Below are positions 24,866 to 32,131 of a DNA stretch of 32,131 nucleotides, in pieces. Both the position numbers and the translations under genes were made by a program. Source of the stretch: Candidatus Gastranaerophilales bacterium (lineage in GTDB: Bacteria > Cyanobacteriota > Vampirovibrionia > Gastranaerophilales > Gastranaerophilaceae); the NCBI GenBank assembly GCA_947589705.1, contig CANQCO010000013.1, forward strand, positions 1-32,131. The letters run 5' to 3'. Positions within the stretch are counted from its first letter, which is position 1. The number at the start of each line of letters is the position of its first letter. The notes under the pieces were generated by a model. That model ran no database searches. It was given only the letters and a program-made list of their open reading frames with translations, and was not told where the DNA came from.

Positions 24866-25654
24866 TTATTTGCATATTTTATTATTTGTAATTTTACTGT
24901 ATTTGTACTGTTGGTCAAATGGAGCAACACCACTGCCGTTTTGAAATTTTTTCATGATTTCAGCAAACGTACATTCATGCTCAATTAATGCTATGACATA
25001 TACATGTGTTAAGCATGTGTTTAAACGACCTGATTTATGTTTCCATTCTTTACCTTGTTTCAACGAATACTTGCAATCTTCATTTTGTGCAATAAGGTCA
25101 TTATAAGCCAAATATGGAATAATATTAGCTCCTTGAATTTTTTTGTTGATGAGTATACCAAGTTCTTTAAATAACTCAGAATCAGGAGCGTACTCATAAT
25201 ATTCAAATTCTAATGTCCCTGAGTCCTTTTTATCTTTTCTTATGTCATTTTCATAAAAATAATCTTCGTATGAAAAACTCTTGCTTATTTTTTTAGAATC
25301 ATACATATATGCCATTCGTATAAATATTGTCGCTAATGCAGACATATCAAACCCAAGTTCTTTAAATGTAAATAAATCATCCCATACTTCTGAAAAAGCT
25401 TTTGTTTCTATTGGTTCACCATTCTCAAGTGTGAGTACTGGATAAAAGTCATTTTTATTATTTGTGGAAACAGACTCTTTCCCCGGATAAACTATATACA
25501 GTTTTTCTCCTGTATCAAATTTTTTTAGCAAAAGTTCTCTTCGGAGTTGGTTGAAATCAAGTCCCTCTCTATCTAAGCTATTAAAATTATCAATATTAAA
25601 TTTTTGTTTTTTTTTCCAGTCTTTTTTTAAATCATGAACATATAATTTTTCCAT
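24866..25654 (-). CDS. Hypothetical protein next to the restriction-modification genes
   Basis: 262 aa from ATG 25654, with TAGGA 8 nt upstream; the open frame extends to 25717 only with a weak TTG start. I recognise no family. The N terminus is basic (LYVHDLKKDWKKKQKF). The middle has acidic and aromatic stretches (FEYYEYAPDSELFKELG), and the C terminus contains CLTHVYVIALIEHECTFAEI and GSGVAPFDQQYKYSKI. No signal peptide or membrane segment. It is convergent to the methyltransferase and is the last gene before attR, so it is cargo of the element; it may be a third component of the restriction system or an unrelated defence gene. Confidence 0.7.
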   Translation of the reverse strand: MEKLYVHDLKKDWKKKQKFNIDNFNSLDREGLDFNQLRRELLLKKFDTGEKLYIVYPGKESVSTNNKNDFYPVLTLENGEPIETKAFSEVWDDLFTFKELGFDMSALATIFIRMAYMYDSKKISKSFSYEDYFYENDIRKDKKDSGTLEFEYYEYAPDSELFKELGILINKKIQGANIIPYLAYNDLIAQNEDCKYSLKQGKEWKHKSGRLNTCLTHVYVIALIEHECTFAEIMKKFQNGSGVAPFDQQYKYSKITNNKICK

Positions 25655-26073
25655 ATTAACATTCCTACAAAAATTTAAGTAGGCTTCATTGTATGTTGAA
25701 AAGCAATACAAAGTCAAGAATTTATAAAGACAATATTATTTGTTATTTAGTTTACAGGTATAATTAGTTGTAATTTTTCATATCGCGATAAGTTGAAAAT
25801 TTACGGAATTTTTCTGTGGCTCAGAATTAGGGTGGCTGTTTATGTTTTTGTCCCCTCCCCGCCCCTCAAAAGTGGCGTTTAGTGGACACATATAAAGGAG
25901 GAAGTCGCATTTGGGTTGCAAAAAAGTTGCAAAAATTCTGGAAAATAGTGAAAAACTCTGATAAAAAATGAGAATATAAAATAGGCTGAAACTCATGTGG
26001 TGTAATCATTCGTGATAAATTCTGATAAATTATGGTTACAAGTGAAAACCCTTGCAAATAGGGCTTTTATAGA
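25655..26073. other. Gene-free right end of the element
   Basis: 419 bp with no supportable gene. It contains the palindrome TATCGCGATA at about 25784, a C-rich tract of three CCCC runs (25852-25865), an AAAGGAGG not followed by a proper start codon (25894-25901), and the candidate arm site (25918-25931). This is the usual make-up of a recombination end. Confidence 0.5.
25918..25931 (+). repeat. Right subterminal repeat, candidate integrase arm site
   Basis: GCAAAAAAGTTGCA, identical to 3402-3415, 142 bp inside attR. AGTCGCA lies just upstream, as at the left end. Confidence 0.5.
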
Positions 26074-26121
26074 CTCATAACCCGAAGGTCAGTGGTTCAA
26101 ATCCACTTCCCGCAACCATTT
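26074..26121 (+). repeat. attR: right 48-bp copy of the attachment repeat (3' half of tRNA-fMet)
   Basis: Carries the 3' part of tRNA-fMet from the anticodon loop to CCATTT, with no 5' half upstream (the preceding sequence is GGGCTTTTATAGA). It marks the original chromosomal end of the tRNA gene. Confidence 0.93.
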
Positions 26122-26146
26122 TCCTTCCATTTCGGAAGGATTTTTT
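26122..26146 (+). terminator. Rho-independent terminator, probably the original tRNA-fMet terminator
   Basis: TCCTTCC pairs with GGAAGGA around ATTTC and is followed by six T. It directly follows the displaced tRNA 3' end. Confidence 0.85.
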
Positions 26147-26206
26147 ATTTAGAAGTTACTTATACAGGCTCAATCGCATCACATCAGTTCTGCGTTTCGC
26201 TTTGTA

Positions 26207-26230
26207 AAATCCAACTCCCGCAACCATTTT
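26207..26230 (+). repeat. Degraded second copy of the tRNA-fMet 3' end
   Basis: A 24-bp stretch ending ACTCCCGCAACCATTTT matches the attR tRNA 3' end at 22 of 24 positions, 108 bp further right. It is probably the scar of an older element that used the same site. Confidence 0.65.
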
Positions 26231-26279
26231 AATAAATTGACTGCCGAAATACATCATGAAACCAATTTTATAATATATA

Positions 26280-27698
26280 TTAAAATCTAAAATATATAAA
26301 AGGGTTAAAACTTGATGATGCCAATGCAGAAACTGACAATATAAATATGAATAACAACCATAGATTAACGGTAATTTTTCCGAATTTGCTTTTTACCTCC
26401 AAAATTTCTTTAAATATAGGAACAGAACATAATATAGCAGTTACAAATACTATTATTTGCGGAGTATCAATATAATAAGAAGGCATATATATAACATCCG
26501 AAGTATAAGTTTGGAGTTTACCAAATAAACCCAATATATAATTATGTGCATAATTTATATCAGGAGATCTGAATATAACAAATCCTATTATTACAACAAA
26601 TATTAAATATATATGTTGAAAAGTTTTAAAAAATATATTTTTATATTTCAACTCAATGTCTTTTATGTTTATTAATTTTTCAATTATAATAAAAAATCCG
26701 TTATATAATCCCCAAATAATATATGTCCAATTAGCCCCATGCCAGATACCTGTTATGAGAAAAACCAAAAATAAATTCAGACATGTTCTTCTTATCCCTT
26801 TTTTGTTACCGCCTAAAGGAATATATAAATATTCTTTAAAAAAGGTTGATAAAGAGATATGCCATCTCCTCCAAAAATCCGTTATTGAACGAGATATATA
26901 AGGATAGTTAAAGTTTTCCATAAACTTAAATCCAAAAATTAACCCCAAACCTATAGCCATATCGGAATATCCGCTAAAATCGAAATATATTTGAAATGTA
27001 AATGCAATTCCTCCCAGCCAGGAAATAAAAGGATTTAATAATTCAGGCGGCTGAATAAATATTTTATCGGCAATTTCACCTAAAATATTTGCTATAAGCA
27101 TTTTTTTAGCTAATCCGATAATAAATCTTTTTATTCCAAGGTTTACATTTTCAAAATTTATTTCTCTTGAATTTATTTGTTCGGAAATATCATGGTATTT
27201 TATTATAGGGCCTGCAACCAACTGTGGAAACAAACATATATATAATGCCAAATTATATAAATTCTTTTCCGATTTTGATACACCTTTATAGACATCTAAT
27301 AAATATGATATTGCTTGAAAAGTATAAAAAGATATTCCAAGAGGTAAAACTATATTTGATATATGTATATCCGCATGAAAAATATTATTTATATTATTAA
27401 TTATGAAATTGAAATATTTATAATAAATTAAAATCCCCAAATCTAAAAATAATGTTAATATTAAAAACAACTTTTTATACTTACCAAATCTATTTTCCAC
27501 TCCTATTAAAATTGCCCCGATATAGTTAATTAACACTATTAAAAATAAAAGAGGAAGGTATTCGGGCGCTCCGATTGCATAAAACACAATGCTTGCAAAT
27601 AAAAGTATATGATTATGAAATCTGTTGTTAGATAACAGTATTAATATTAATACAATTGGTAAAAATATAAATAAAAAACTTGTTGAACTAAATAGCAT
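26280..27698 (-). CDS. MBOAT-family O-acyltransferase (AlgI-like)
   Basis: 472-aa polytopic membrane protein with about ten hydrophobic segments. The MBOAT motifs are present: RRWHISLSTFFKEYLYIPLGGN (H280) and GIWHGANWTYIIWGLYNG, where H320 is the likely catalytic histidine. The AlgI-type region YFDFSGYSDMAIGLG is also clear. AlgI/PatA-like proteins pass acetyl groups across the membrane for O-acetylation of exopolysaccharide or cell-wall glycans. AAGGA precedes the ATG, and the start overlaps the end of the AlgX/AlgJ-like gene by 11 bp, so the two are coupled. Confidence 0.92.
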   Translation of the reverse strand: MLFSSTSFLFIFLPIVLILILLSNNRFHNHILLFASIVFYAIGAPEYLPLLFLIVLINYIGAILIGVENRFGKYKKLFLILTLFLDLGILIYYKYFNFIINNINNIFHADIHISNIVLPLGISFYTFQAISYLLDVYKGVSKSEKNLYNLALYICLFPQLVAGPIIKYHDISEQINSREINFENVNLGIKRFIIGLAKKMLIANILGEIADKIFIQPPELLNPFISWLGGIAFTFQIYFDFSGYSDMAIGLGLIFGFKFMENFNYPYISRSITDFWRRWHISLSTFFKEYLYIPLGGNKKGIRRTCLNLFLVFLITGIWHGANWTYIIWGLYNGFFIIIEKLINIKDIELKYKNIFFKTFQHIYLIFVVIIGFVIFRSPDINYAHNYILGLFGKLQTYTSDVIYMPSYYIDTPQIIVFVTAILCSVPIFKEILEVKSKFGKITVNLWLLFIFILSVSALASSSFNPFIYFRF

Positions 27699-28896
27699 TT
27701 ACTCGTCCTTCGTTAATACTTTTTTCATATTCACTGATAAACTCCAGCCAAGGAACATCAAAAAGAATAACTACAATATCAGGATTATATTTATTTACGA
27801 ATTCATCAATTCTGGCCAAATCAAAATATAAATCGGATCTTCTAACCTCAATTTCAGGATAATTTAACCTCATCTTAATAACATCTTGAAATGTTTGAGC
27901 AAAGAAATCTTTTATATTTTCCGAAAACGAACTTCCGCATATTAAAACTGTTTTTTTATATCCGTTTGGATTATGAAAAACATCAGTTTTATTTACTTTA
28001 TCTCTTTTAATAATTATATTCGGGTTGTTTAATTCATAATATTTATAGCTGATATCTAATAATTTTTCAAAATTAACATTTAATACTCCCAAATTTTCAC
28101 CCTTAAAAAAGTTCAGCATTTCAAGGTTTATCCCGGGATAAGAACCTTCTTCTATAAATTCTGCATAATTACTGTATGAAATTTTAAAATCATTTTCTTT
28201 TGCGATCTCAAGCCCTTTATAATCTTTTTTAATATAATTTATAAAATATTTATATGTTAAATAAGCACCATAATCAGTCCAATGCATATCAGTTTTGTAA
28301 AAAACAAACTTATCTTTATTTTTTAATAAAATATCTTTACTGTATAAAATATCATAATTATTTTTCTCTTTAATATAATCAATTAGTTTATCAAATTTAT
28401 CCTCCGATACTTTATATAAATGCATTTTATCTGCATAAATAATGTTTTGTGAAGGGCTTACTAACATATATATTTTAATATTTTTTTTATGAGAATATTG
28501 TGTCAATCTTTTTATATAACGGGAATACAGTTCATAATCTTCTTTATTAAACAGTTTAAAAGCATTATCACTTCTGCGTTTTATAAAAGCAAAATTATCA
28601 TCTCCTATATAAGCAGAATCATTTCTATAATGAACAGATATATAATAATTAATATTTGAATAAAATCTGATTAAAGCATTCCTAAAATTCAGTCTGTCAC
28701 TAAACCATAACTCAAAATCACGGTAAAAATCAGCATTTATTCTGCCGTCTGTCATAATTGGTATAAATTTATTAAGGGGTCTTTTTTCATATTTTGGTAT
28801 TTCATTATTATTTATTTTAATAAAAAACCCGGAAGGGATTAACAATAAAACAAAAAAAATAAAAACAAAAACAATATCACAAACAGATTTTTTCAT
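27688..28896 (-). CDS. AlgX/AlgJ-like SGNH O-acetyltransferase accessory protein
   Basis: 402 aa with an N-terminal signal anchor (IVFVFIFFVLLLIPSGFF). The catalytic-type motif DMHWTDYGAY (D203, H205) is that of the AlgJ/AlgX (DHHW) family. A C-terminal GSSFSENI carries the likely serine of the SGNH triad. These proteins act outside the membrane with an MBOAT partner, accepting the acetyl group and placing it on a polysaccharide. It is the first gene of a two-gene operon with the MBOAT gene. The upstream region is shared with the divergent SGNH hydrolase gene. Confidence 0.85.
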   Translation of the reverse strand: MKKSVCDIVFVFIFFVLLLIPSGFFIKINNNEIPKYEKRPLNKFIPIMTDGRINADFYRDFELWFSDRLNFRNALIRFYSNINYYISVHYRNDSAYIGDDNFAFIKRRSDNAFKLFNKEDYELYSRYIKRLTQYSHKKNIKIYMLVSPSQNIIYADKMHLYKVSEDKFDKLIDYIKEKNNYDILYSKDILLKNKDKFVFYKTDMHWTDYGAYLTYKYFINYIKKDYKGLEIAKENDFKISYSNYAEFIEEGSYPGINLEMLNFFKGENLGVLNVNFEKLLDISYKYYELNNPNIIIKRDKVNKTDVFHNPNGYKKTVLICGSSFSENIKDFFAQTFQDVIKMRLNYPEIEVRRSDLYFDLARIDEFVNKYNPDIVVILFDVPWLEFISEYEKSINEGRVNAI

Positions 28897-29052
28897 AATT
28901 ACTTTAATTACTTATTAAATTACTATAAAATTATATCATTAAATACTTTACTTTGTATCACAGGTAAAAACTTAAAAATTTCCCATTACAATATTTTTAA
29001 AATATAATTAGTTATAAAAAGTAATACAAAAAACGAAAGATAAGGAATTTAC

Positions 29053-29724
29053 ATGAAAAAAAGTTTTATCAATATTCTAATTTTTATATTTACTTTTATG
29101 CTTGGTGCTGTTTTTGTAACAAATATGGCAAAAGAATATAAAAAAGAACCGATAAAAATAGCATTTTTTGGTGATTCCATAACCGAATTCGGCTGGAGTG
29201 AAAAAAACGGTTATGTAAGATTAACAGTTCAAGGATTACAAAAAAAAGGAATAAATGTAATACCGATACCTGCAGGTATACACGGTAATACAACTCAAGA
29301 TTTACTTCAAAGAATGGATAAAGATATAATAGAAAAACACCCTGACATTATTATAATTTTATGCGGAATTAATGATATTTTTAAATCAGAATGGGGGTTA
29401 GATACTTATAAAGCAAATATGACAAATATAATTGAAAAAGCCTTAAAAAATAATATAAAAGTAAATTTATTGACAATAATAAATACAGAAGGTTCATCAT
29501 ACAATTTTAATCAAAAAGCAAATGAATATAATAAAGTTTTATATGAAATAGCACAAAAAGAAAAAATAAATTTAATTGATATAAATTCTGTTTTAACTAA
29601 AAAAGCAAAGGAAACAGGGAAAAATCCCGAAAAAGATTTTATATATACATATGATGGAGTTCATTTAAATAATATCGGAAACCGTATACTTGCAGATGTT
29701 TTAATAAATAAAATTAAAATATAA
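29053..29724 (+). CDS. Exported SGNH/GDSL-family hydrolase
   Basis: 223 aa with an N-terminal hydrophobic segment (INILIFIFTFMLGAVFV) that is a signal anchor or signal peptide. Block I is FFGDSITEFGW with nucleophile S42, block III is GINDIF, and block V is YDGVHLNNIGN with D201 and H204. This is the lysophospholipase L1/acetylesterase-like group. Next to an O-acetylation pair, a deacetylase or acyl-transfer role on the same glycan is plausible but not shown. AAGGA lies 6 nt before the ATG. Confidence 0.88.
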   Translation: MKKSFINILIFIFTFMLGAVFVTNMAKEYKKEPIKIAFFGDSITEFGWSEKNGYVRLTVQGLQKKGINVIPIPAGIHGNTTQDLLQRMDKDIIEKHPDIIIILCGINDIFKSEWGLDTYKANMTNIIEKALKNNIKVNLLTIINTEGSSYNFNQKANEYNKVLYEIAQKEKINLIDINSVLTKKAKETGKNPEKDFIYTYDGVHLNNIGNRILADVLINKIKI

Positions 29725-29754
29725 TCTAGTGTCGCAACATTACGCTTGCTCCTC

Positions 29755-29832
29755 GCAACCGTAAAGTTGCTCACCTTTTCAATAAGCCACTCGCAAATTT
29801 TTACTCACACCTTCGACTTATCGTAAAAATTT
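29755..29832. repeat. Intergenic inverted repeats
   Basis: GCAAC/GTTGC (29755-29770) and a perfect 10-bp inverted repeat AAATTTTTAC/GTAAAAATTT (29795-29804 and 29823-29832) lie between the SGNH hydrolase and protease genes. The sequence is richer in GC than its surroundings and may be a dispersed repeat or a weak terminator. Confidence 0.4.
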
Positions 29833-29883
29833 ACTCGGACAATTTTAATAAAAGATGTGTTATTACAGATTAAGTTTGGAAAT

Positions 29884-31029
29884 ATGAAAAAATACTTTAT
29901 TTTAATAATTATTCTTGTTATATCCTGTATTTCTTGCGTGAAAGCAGAAATAAAAAGGGAATTTTCTGCAAACAAAATATATGAGGATAATGTTTCTTCA
30001 GTCTTATATGTAGAAACCCAAGATACTACTGGCGGCGGGATAATACTTGATGAAGAAGGAACATTTGCAACCTGTTTTCATATAATAGCGAATGCTGATT
30101 ATATTAAAGTAAAAACACATGAAGGCAGAGAATATAAAGTAACGGGATATAAATATATAAATCCTAATGATGATATAGCCATACTGACAATACGAAGCAA
30201 TAAGAAGTTTATTCCGATAAAATACAAAAAAGAAAATAACATAAAAGTCGGAGATAATGTATACACAATTTCAAATCCGCAAGGATTGCAATTTGTATTT
30301 TCATCTGGAATGATAAATCAAATAACAAAAGAATTAATTCAATTTTCCGCCCCATCGTCATCCGGTTCAAGCGGAGGCGCATTATTAGATAATGAAGGAT
30401 ATTTAATCGGAATGATAACAGCCCAATACAATCCTTCAAATACGCAAAACATAAACTTTGCAAGCAAAACTTCATATTTTTTACCTTATATTAATAAGAA
30501 GAAAAAAGTTAATTCCAAAAATTTAATCTGGACTGATTTTATTGCAGAAAATTCAACGGAAAAAGAGCTTAAAACATTCATAGCTTATGCCATTGCTGAA
30601 GATAATACAAATATGCTGTTTAAATATTTAAAACACTATATTAACCCTATAGATGTTCCTTCCGATGATTATGCACTATACGGGACAATGGCTCTTAGCT
30701 GTTATATGGAAAATTACGGAGAAAATATCAATCTTATTGATGAAGCAATAAAATGGTATGCACTGGCAATAAATTCAAATAAAAATCCCGAAATTGCTTT
30801 ATACGGGATTATAAATGCATCTATGATAAAGCGAGATTTAGAACTTACAGACGAATATATGAAACATTTAAAAAAATATCCCAAAAGTTATAAACATCTT
30901 AATAAAAGTTTTAAGCAAGTCGACATGTGTAAACATGATGATTTAAAATGCATTGAAAAAGTAAGGAATAATATATTTAACTATTTAACAGAACTTACCC
31001 AAAATACTTATTTCAAGGACGGGAAATAA
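29884..31029 (+). CDS. Secreted trypsin-like serine protease (HtrA/DegP-type fold) with helical C terminus
   Basis: 381 aa from ATG 29884 (the frame may extend to GTG 29857, but GGA just before the ATG and the signal peptide support the later start). The signal peptide is MKKYFILIIILVISCISC, with a cysteine that could be a lipobox. The catalytic triad reads H66 (ATCFHIIANA), D96 or D97 (NPNDDIAIL) and S163 (SGSSGGALLD). No PDZ domain follows; the C-terminal 170 residues are helical and TPR/Sel1-like (ALYGTMALSCYMENYGENIN). It probably acts in the cell envelope. The TPR gene follows after 2 bp. Confidence 0.88.
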   Translation: MKKYFILIIILVISCISCVKAEIKREFSANKIYEDNVSSVLYVETQDTTGGGIILDEEGTFATCFHIIANADYIKVKTHEGREYKVTGYKYINPNDDIAILTIRSNKKFIPIKYKKENNIKVGDNVYTISNPQGLQFVFSSGMINQITKELIQFSAPSSSGSSGGALLDNEGYLIGMITAQYNPSNTQNINFASKTSYFLPYINKKKKVNSKNLIWTDFIAENSTEKELKTFIAYAIAEDNTNMLFKYLKHYINPIDVPSDDYALYGTMALSCYMENYGENINLIDEAIKWYALAINSNKNPEIALYGIINASMIKRDLELTDEYMKHLKKYPKSYKHLNKSFKQVDMCKHDDLKCIEKVRNNIFNYLTELTQNTYFKDGK

Positions 31030-31031
31030 AT

Positions 31032-31610
31032 ATGAAAAAATTTTTTATTATATCAGTTTTAATAATAACATTTATTTGCACTCAATTAACCTCCTCGGCA
31101 AAAGACTCTTACGGCACTTACTTTAAAAAAGGAGAAAAAGCCTTAGCTGAACAAGAATACACAAAAGCGATAAATGAATTAACAAAAGCTTTAAATTTAG
31201 CAAGTAAAAATTCCGATGTAAAAGAAGATTTAATAAATGCCTATATTTTAAGAGGAGATAAAAATAAAGATAAGGAATACGGAAAATCCGCCAATGATTA
31301 TAGAAGTGCATTATTTTATATTGAATTTTTTATTCCCGAAAATACAAAAGATATAACGAAAACAATACTTGAATATGTTAAAAATCAACTGGAAAATAGT
31401 TTAAAACACTTATCATATAAAAAATCTCCTCAAGAAAGTTATTATTACGGATATCTTTTAGAATCCGCAGGTGAATATGCCGCTGCCGGCTATGAATACA
31501 TACAAGCATCAAAAGATAAAAAATTATATGAAAAATGCAATAAAGGCATTGAAAGAATAATTAAAAAACTTGGTTTTAAGAATATAAATATAATAAAAAA
31601 GACCTCATAA
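31032..31610 (+). CDS. Exported TPR-repeat protein
   Basis: 192 aa with a signal peptide (FFIISVLIITFICTQLTSSA). Mature residues 30-70 hold a clear tetratricopeptide repeat (GTYFKKGEKALAEQEYTKAI, then NELTKALNLA), and a second repeat-like unit lies at about 130-160 (YYYGYLLESAGEYAAAGYEY). TPR proteins mediate protein contacts. It is in operon with the protease gene, with a 2-bp gap, so a joint envelope role is likely. The stop codon lies in the loop of the next terminator. Confidence 0.82.
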   Translation: MKKFFIISVLIITFICTQLTSSAKDSYGTYFKKGEKALAEQEYTKAINELTKALNLASKNSDVKEDLINAYILRGDKNKDKEYGKSANDYRSALFYIEFFIPENTKDITKTILEYVKNQLENSLKHLSYKKSPQESYYYGYLLESAGEYAAAGYEYIQASKDKKLYEKCNKGIERIIKKLGFKNINIIKKTS

Positions 31611-31625
31611 TTGAGGTCTTTTTTT
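31595..31625. terminator. Bidirectional terminator between the TPR gene and pckA
   Basis: AAAAAAGACCTC pairs with GAGGTCTTTTTT around ATAATT, with T-runs in both directions. It serves the two convergent genes. Confidence 0.9.
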
Positions 31626-31640
31626 ATTGTGTTTAAAGTT

Positions 31641-32131
31641 CTAAACTCTGCATTTTGGTTTAGGACCTGCGTTAACGATTTCAGCAGGCATATTAGGATA
31701 TTTAGCCTTAAAGTTATCTTCAAACATTTGAGCAAGTTTATTTGCTGATTCGTCATAAGCATTTTTATCAGCCCACATACCTCTGGCATCAAGCATTTCA
31801 TCAGGAACATTGGGGCAAGATGCGGGATAGTCAACATTAAATACATCGTGATGTTTAAATTCTATGTTATCAAATGAGCCGTTTAATGCTGCAGTTACCA
31901 TAGCTCTTGTGTAGCTTAATTTCATACGTTTAGCGCCTGATGCAGCACTTCCGCCTGCCCAGCCTGTATTAACAAGGTAAACTTTAGTTCCGTATTTATC
32001 AAGTTTGTCGCCTAACATTTTAGCGTAAACTGAAGCATCCATCGGCATAAAGGGTTCGCCGAATAAGGTTGAGAATGTCGGCTGAGGTTCCGTTACACCA
32101 CGTTCCGTTCCTGCCAATTTAGATGTAAAGC
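31641..32131 (-). CDS. pckA: Phosphoenolpyruvate carboxykinase (ATP), C-terminal part
   Basis: The gene enters from the right edge, so only the last ~163 residues are visible and the start is outside the window. FTSKLAGTERGVTEPQPTF, then STLFGEPFMPM and LVNTGWAGG are diagnostic for ATP-dependent PEPCK. The enzyme converts oxaloacetate and ATP to phosphoenolpyruvate, CO2 and ADP (gluconeogenesis, or in reverse in fermenting bacteria). The ATP-binding kinase motifs are upstream and not visible. The protein ends at PKCRV before TAG. A methionine-like start at TTG 32117 is internal, not real. Confidence 0.95.
   Translation of the reverse strand, partial: FTSKLAGTERGVTEPQPTFSTLFGEPFMPMDASVYAKMLGDKLDKYGTKVYLVNTGWAGGSAASGAKRMKLSYTRAMVTAALNGSFDNIEFKHHDVFNVDYPASCPNVPDEMLDARGMWADKNAYDESANKLAQMFEDNFKAKYPNMPAEIVNAGPKPKCRV

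Noticed and set aside
25894-25935. Strong AAAGGAGG suggesting a short plus-strand gene
   Set aside because: No ATG or GTG follows at usable distance; the only frames are 16-17 codons from ATT or TTG and overlap the arm-site repeat.
25778-26057. Two overlapping minus-strand open frames at the element's right end
   Set aside because: No ribosome site, no recognisable protein, and they run across the C-rich tract and the arm-site repeat. They look like chance frames in a recombination end.
31641-32117. Complete 158-aa protein at the right edge
   Set aside because: The apparent start is an internal TTG; the PEP carboxykinase frame continues without a stop to the edge of the window.

Overview
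The window looks like a chromosome segment of a low-GC bacterium (roughly 30% GC by eye). A cyanobacterial-style minC-minD-minE operon, an ATP-type PEP carboxykinase and AT-rich genes with AGGAG-type ribosome sites fit a gut Gastranaerophilales ('Melainabacteria', non-photosynthetic relatives of cyanobacteria). That is an inference from gene content; I see no taxonomic marker that proves it.

Layout. (1) 1-2656: cell-division site genes minC, minD and minE, closed by a hairpin terminator. MinC and MinE both carry long acidic low-complexity extensions. (2) 2657-3261: a possible tiny membrane ORF on the minus strand, a small XRE-type regulator, and a structured leader. (3) 3262-3338: an initiator tRNA-fMet gene. 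(4) 3294-26121: a 22.8-kb integrative element inserted in the 3' half of that tRNA gene. A 48-bp perfect direct repeat (3294-3341 and 26074-26121) marks its ends, and a degraded third copy of the tRNA 3' end at 26207-26230 suggests an older insertion at the same site. (5) 26280-32131: chromosome again, with a polysaccharide O-acetylation-type pair (MBOAT plus AlgX/AlgJ-like), an SGNH hydrolase, a secreted trypsin-like protease, a TPR protein, and the C-terminal part of pckA running off the right edge.

The element has a mobility/replication arm on its left: a tyrosine integrase, an excisionase-like HTH protein, an AATTACG-repeat region, a 981-aa primase-helicase, a small CxxC protein and a PhoB-type winged-helix regulator. 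The rest is mostly defence cargo: an ApeA-like HEPN protein, a GmrSD-like DUF262/DUF1524 nuclease, an AbiH-like protein, a DUF4238 fragment, a three-gene operon, and a Sau3AI/MutH-type endonuclease with a C5 cytosine methyltransferase. No capsid, terminase, tail or conjugation genes are visible, so it is a defence island or a satellite-like element rather than a full prophage or ICE.

The best candidate for an undescribed system is the operon at 15229-22144. Its first gene encodes a 1037-aa protein with a duplicated N-terminal module, RNA-polymerase alpha-CTD-like helix-hairpin-helix segments and a split sigma-70 region 4. The second encodes a ParB-like protein and the third a PLD-SNF2 helicase. 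The last gene is tail-to-tail, with a 12-bp overlap, against the Sau3AI-like endonuclease gene. GATC, the expected target of that restriction system, is strikingly rare in the whole window (about 10 sites by hand count).
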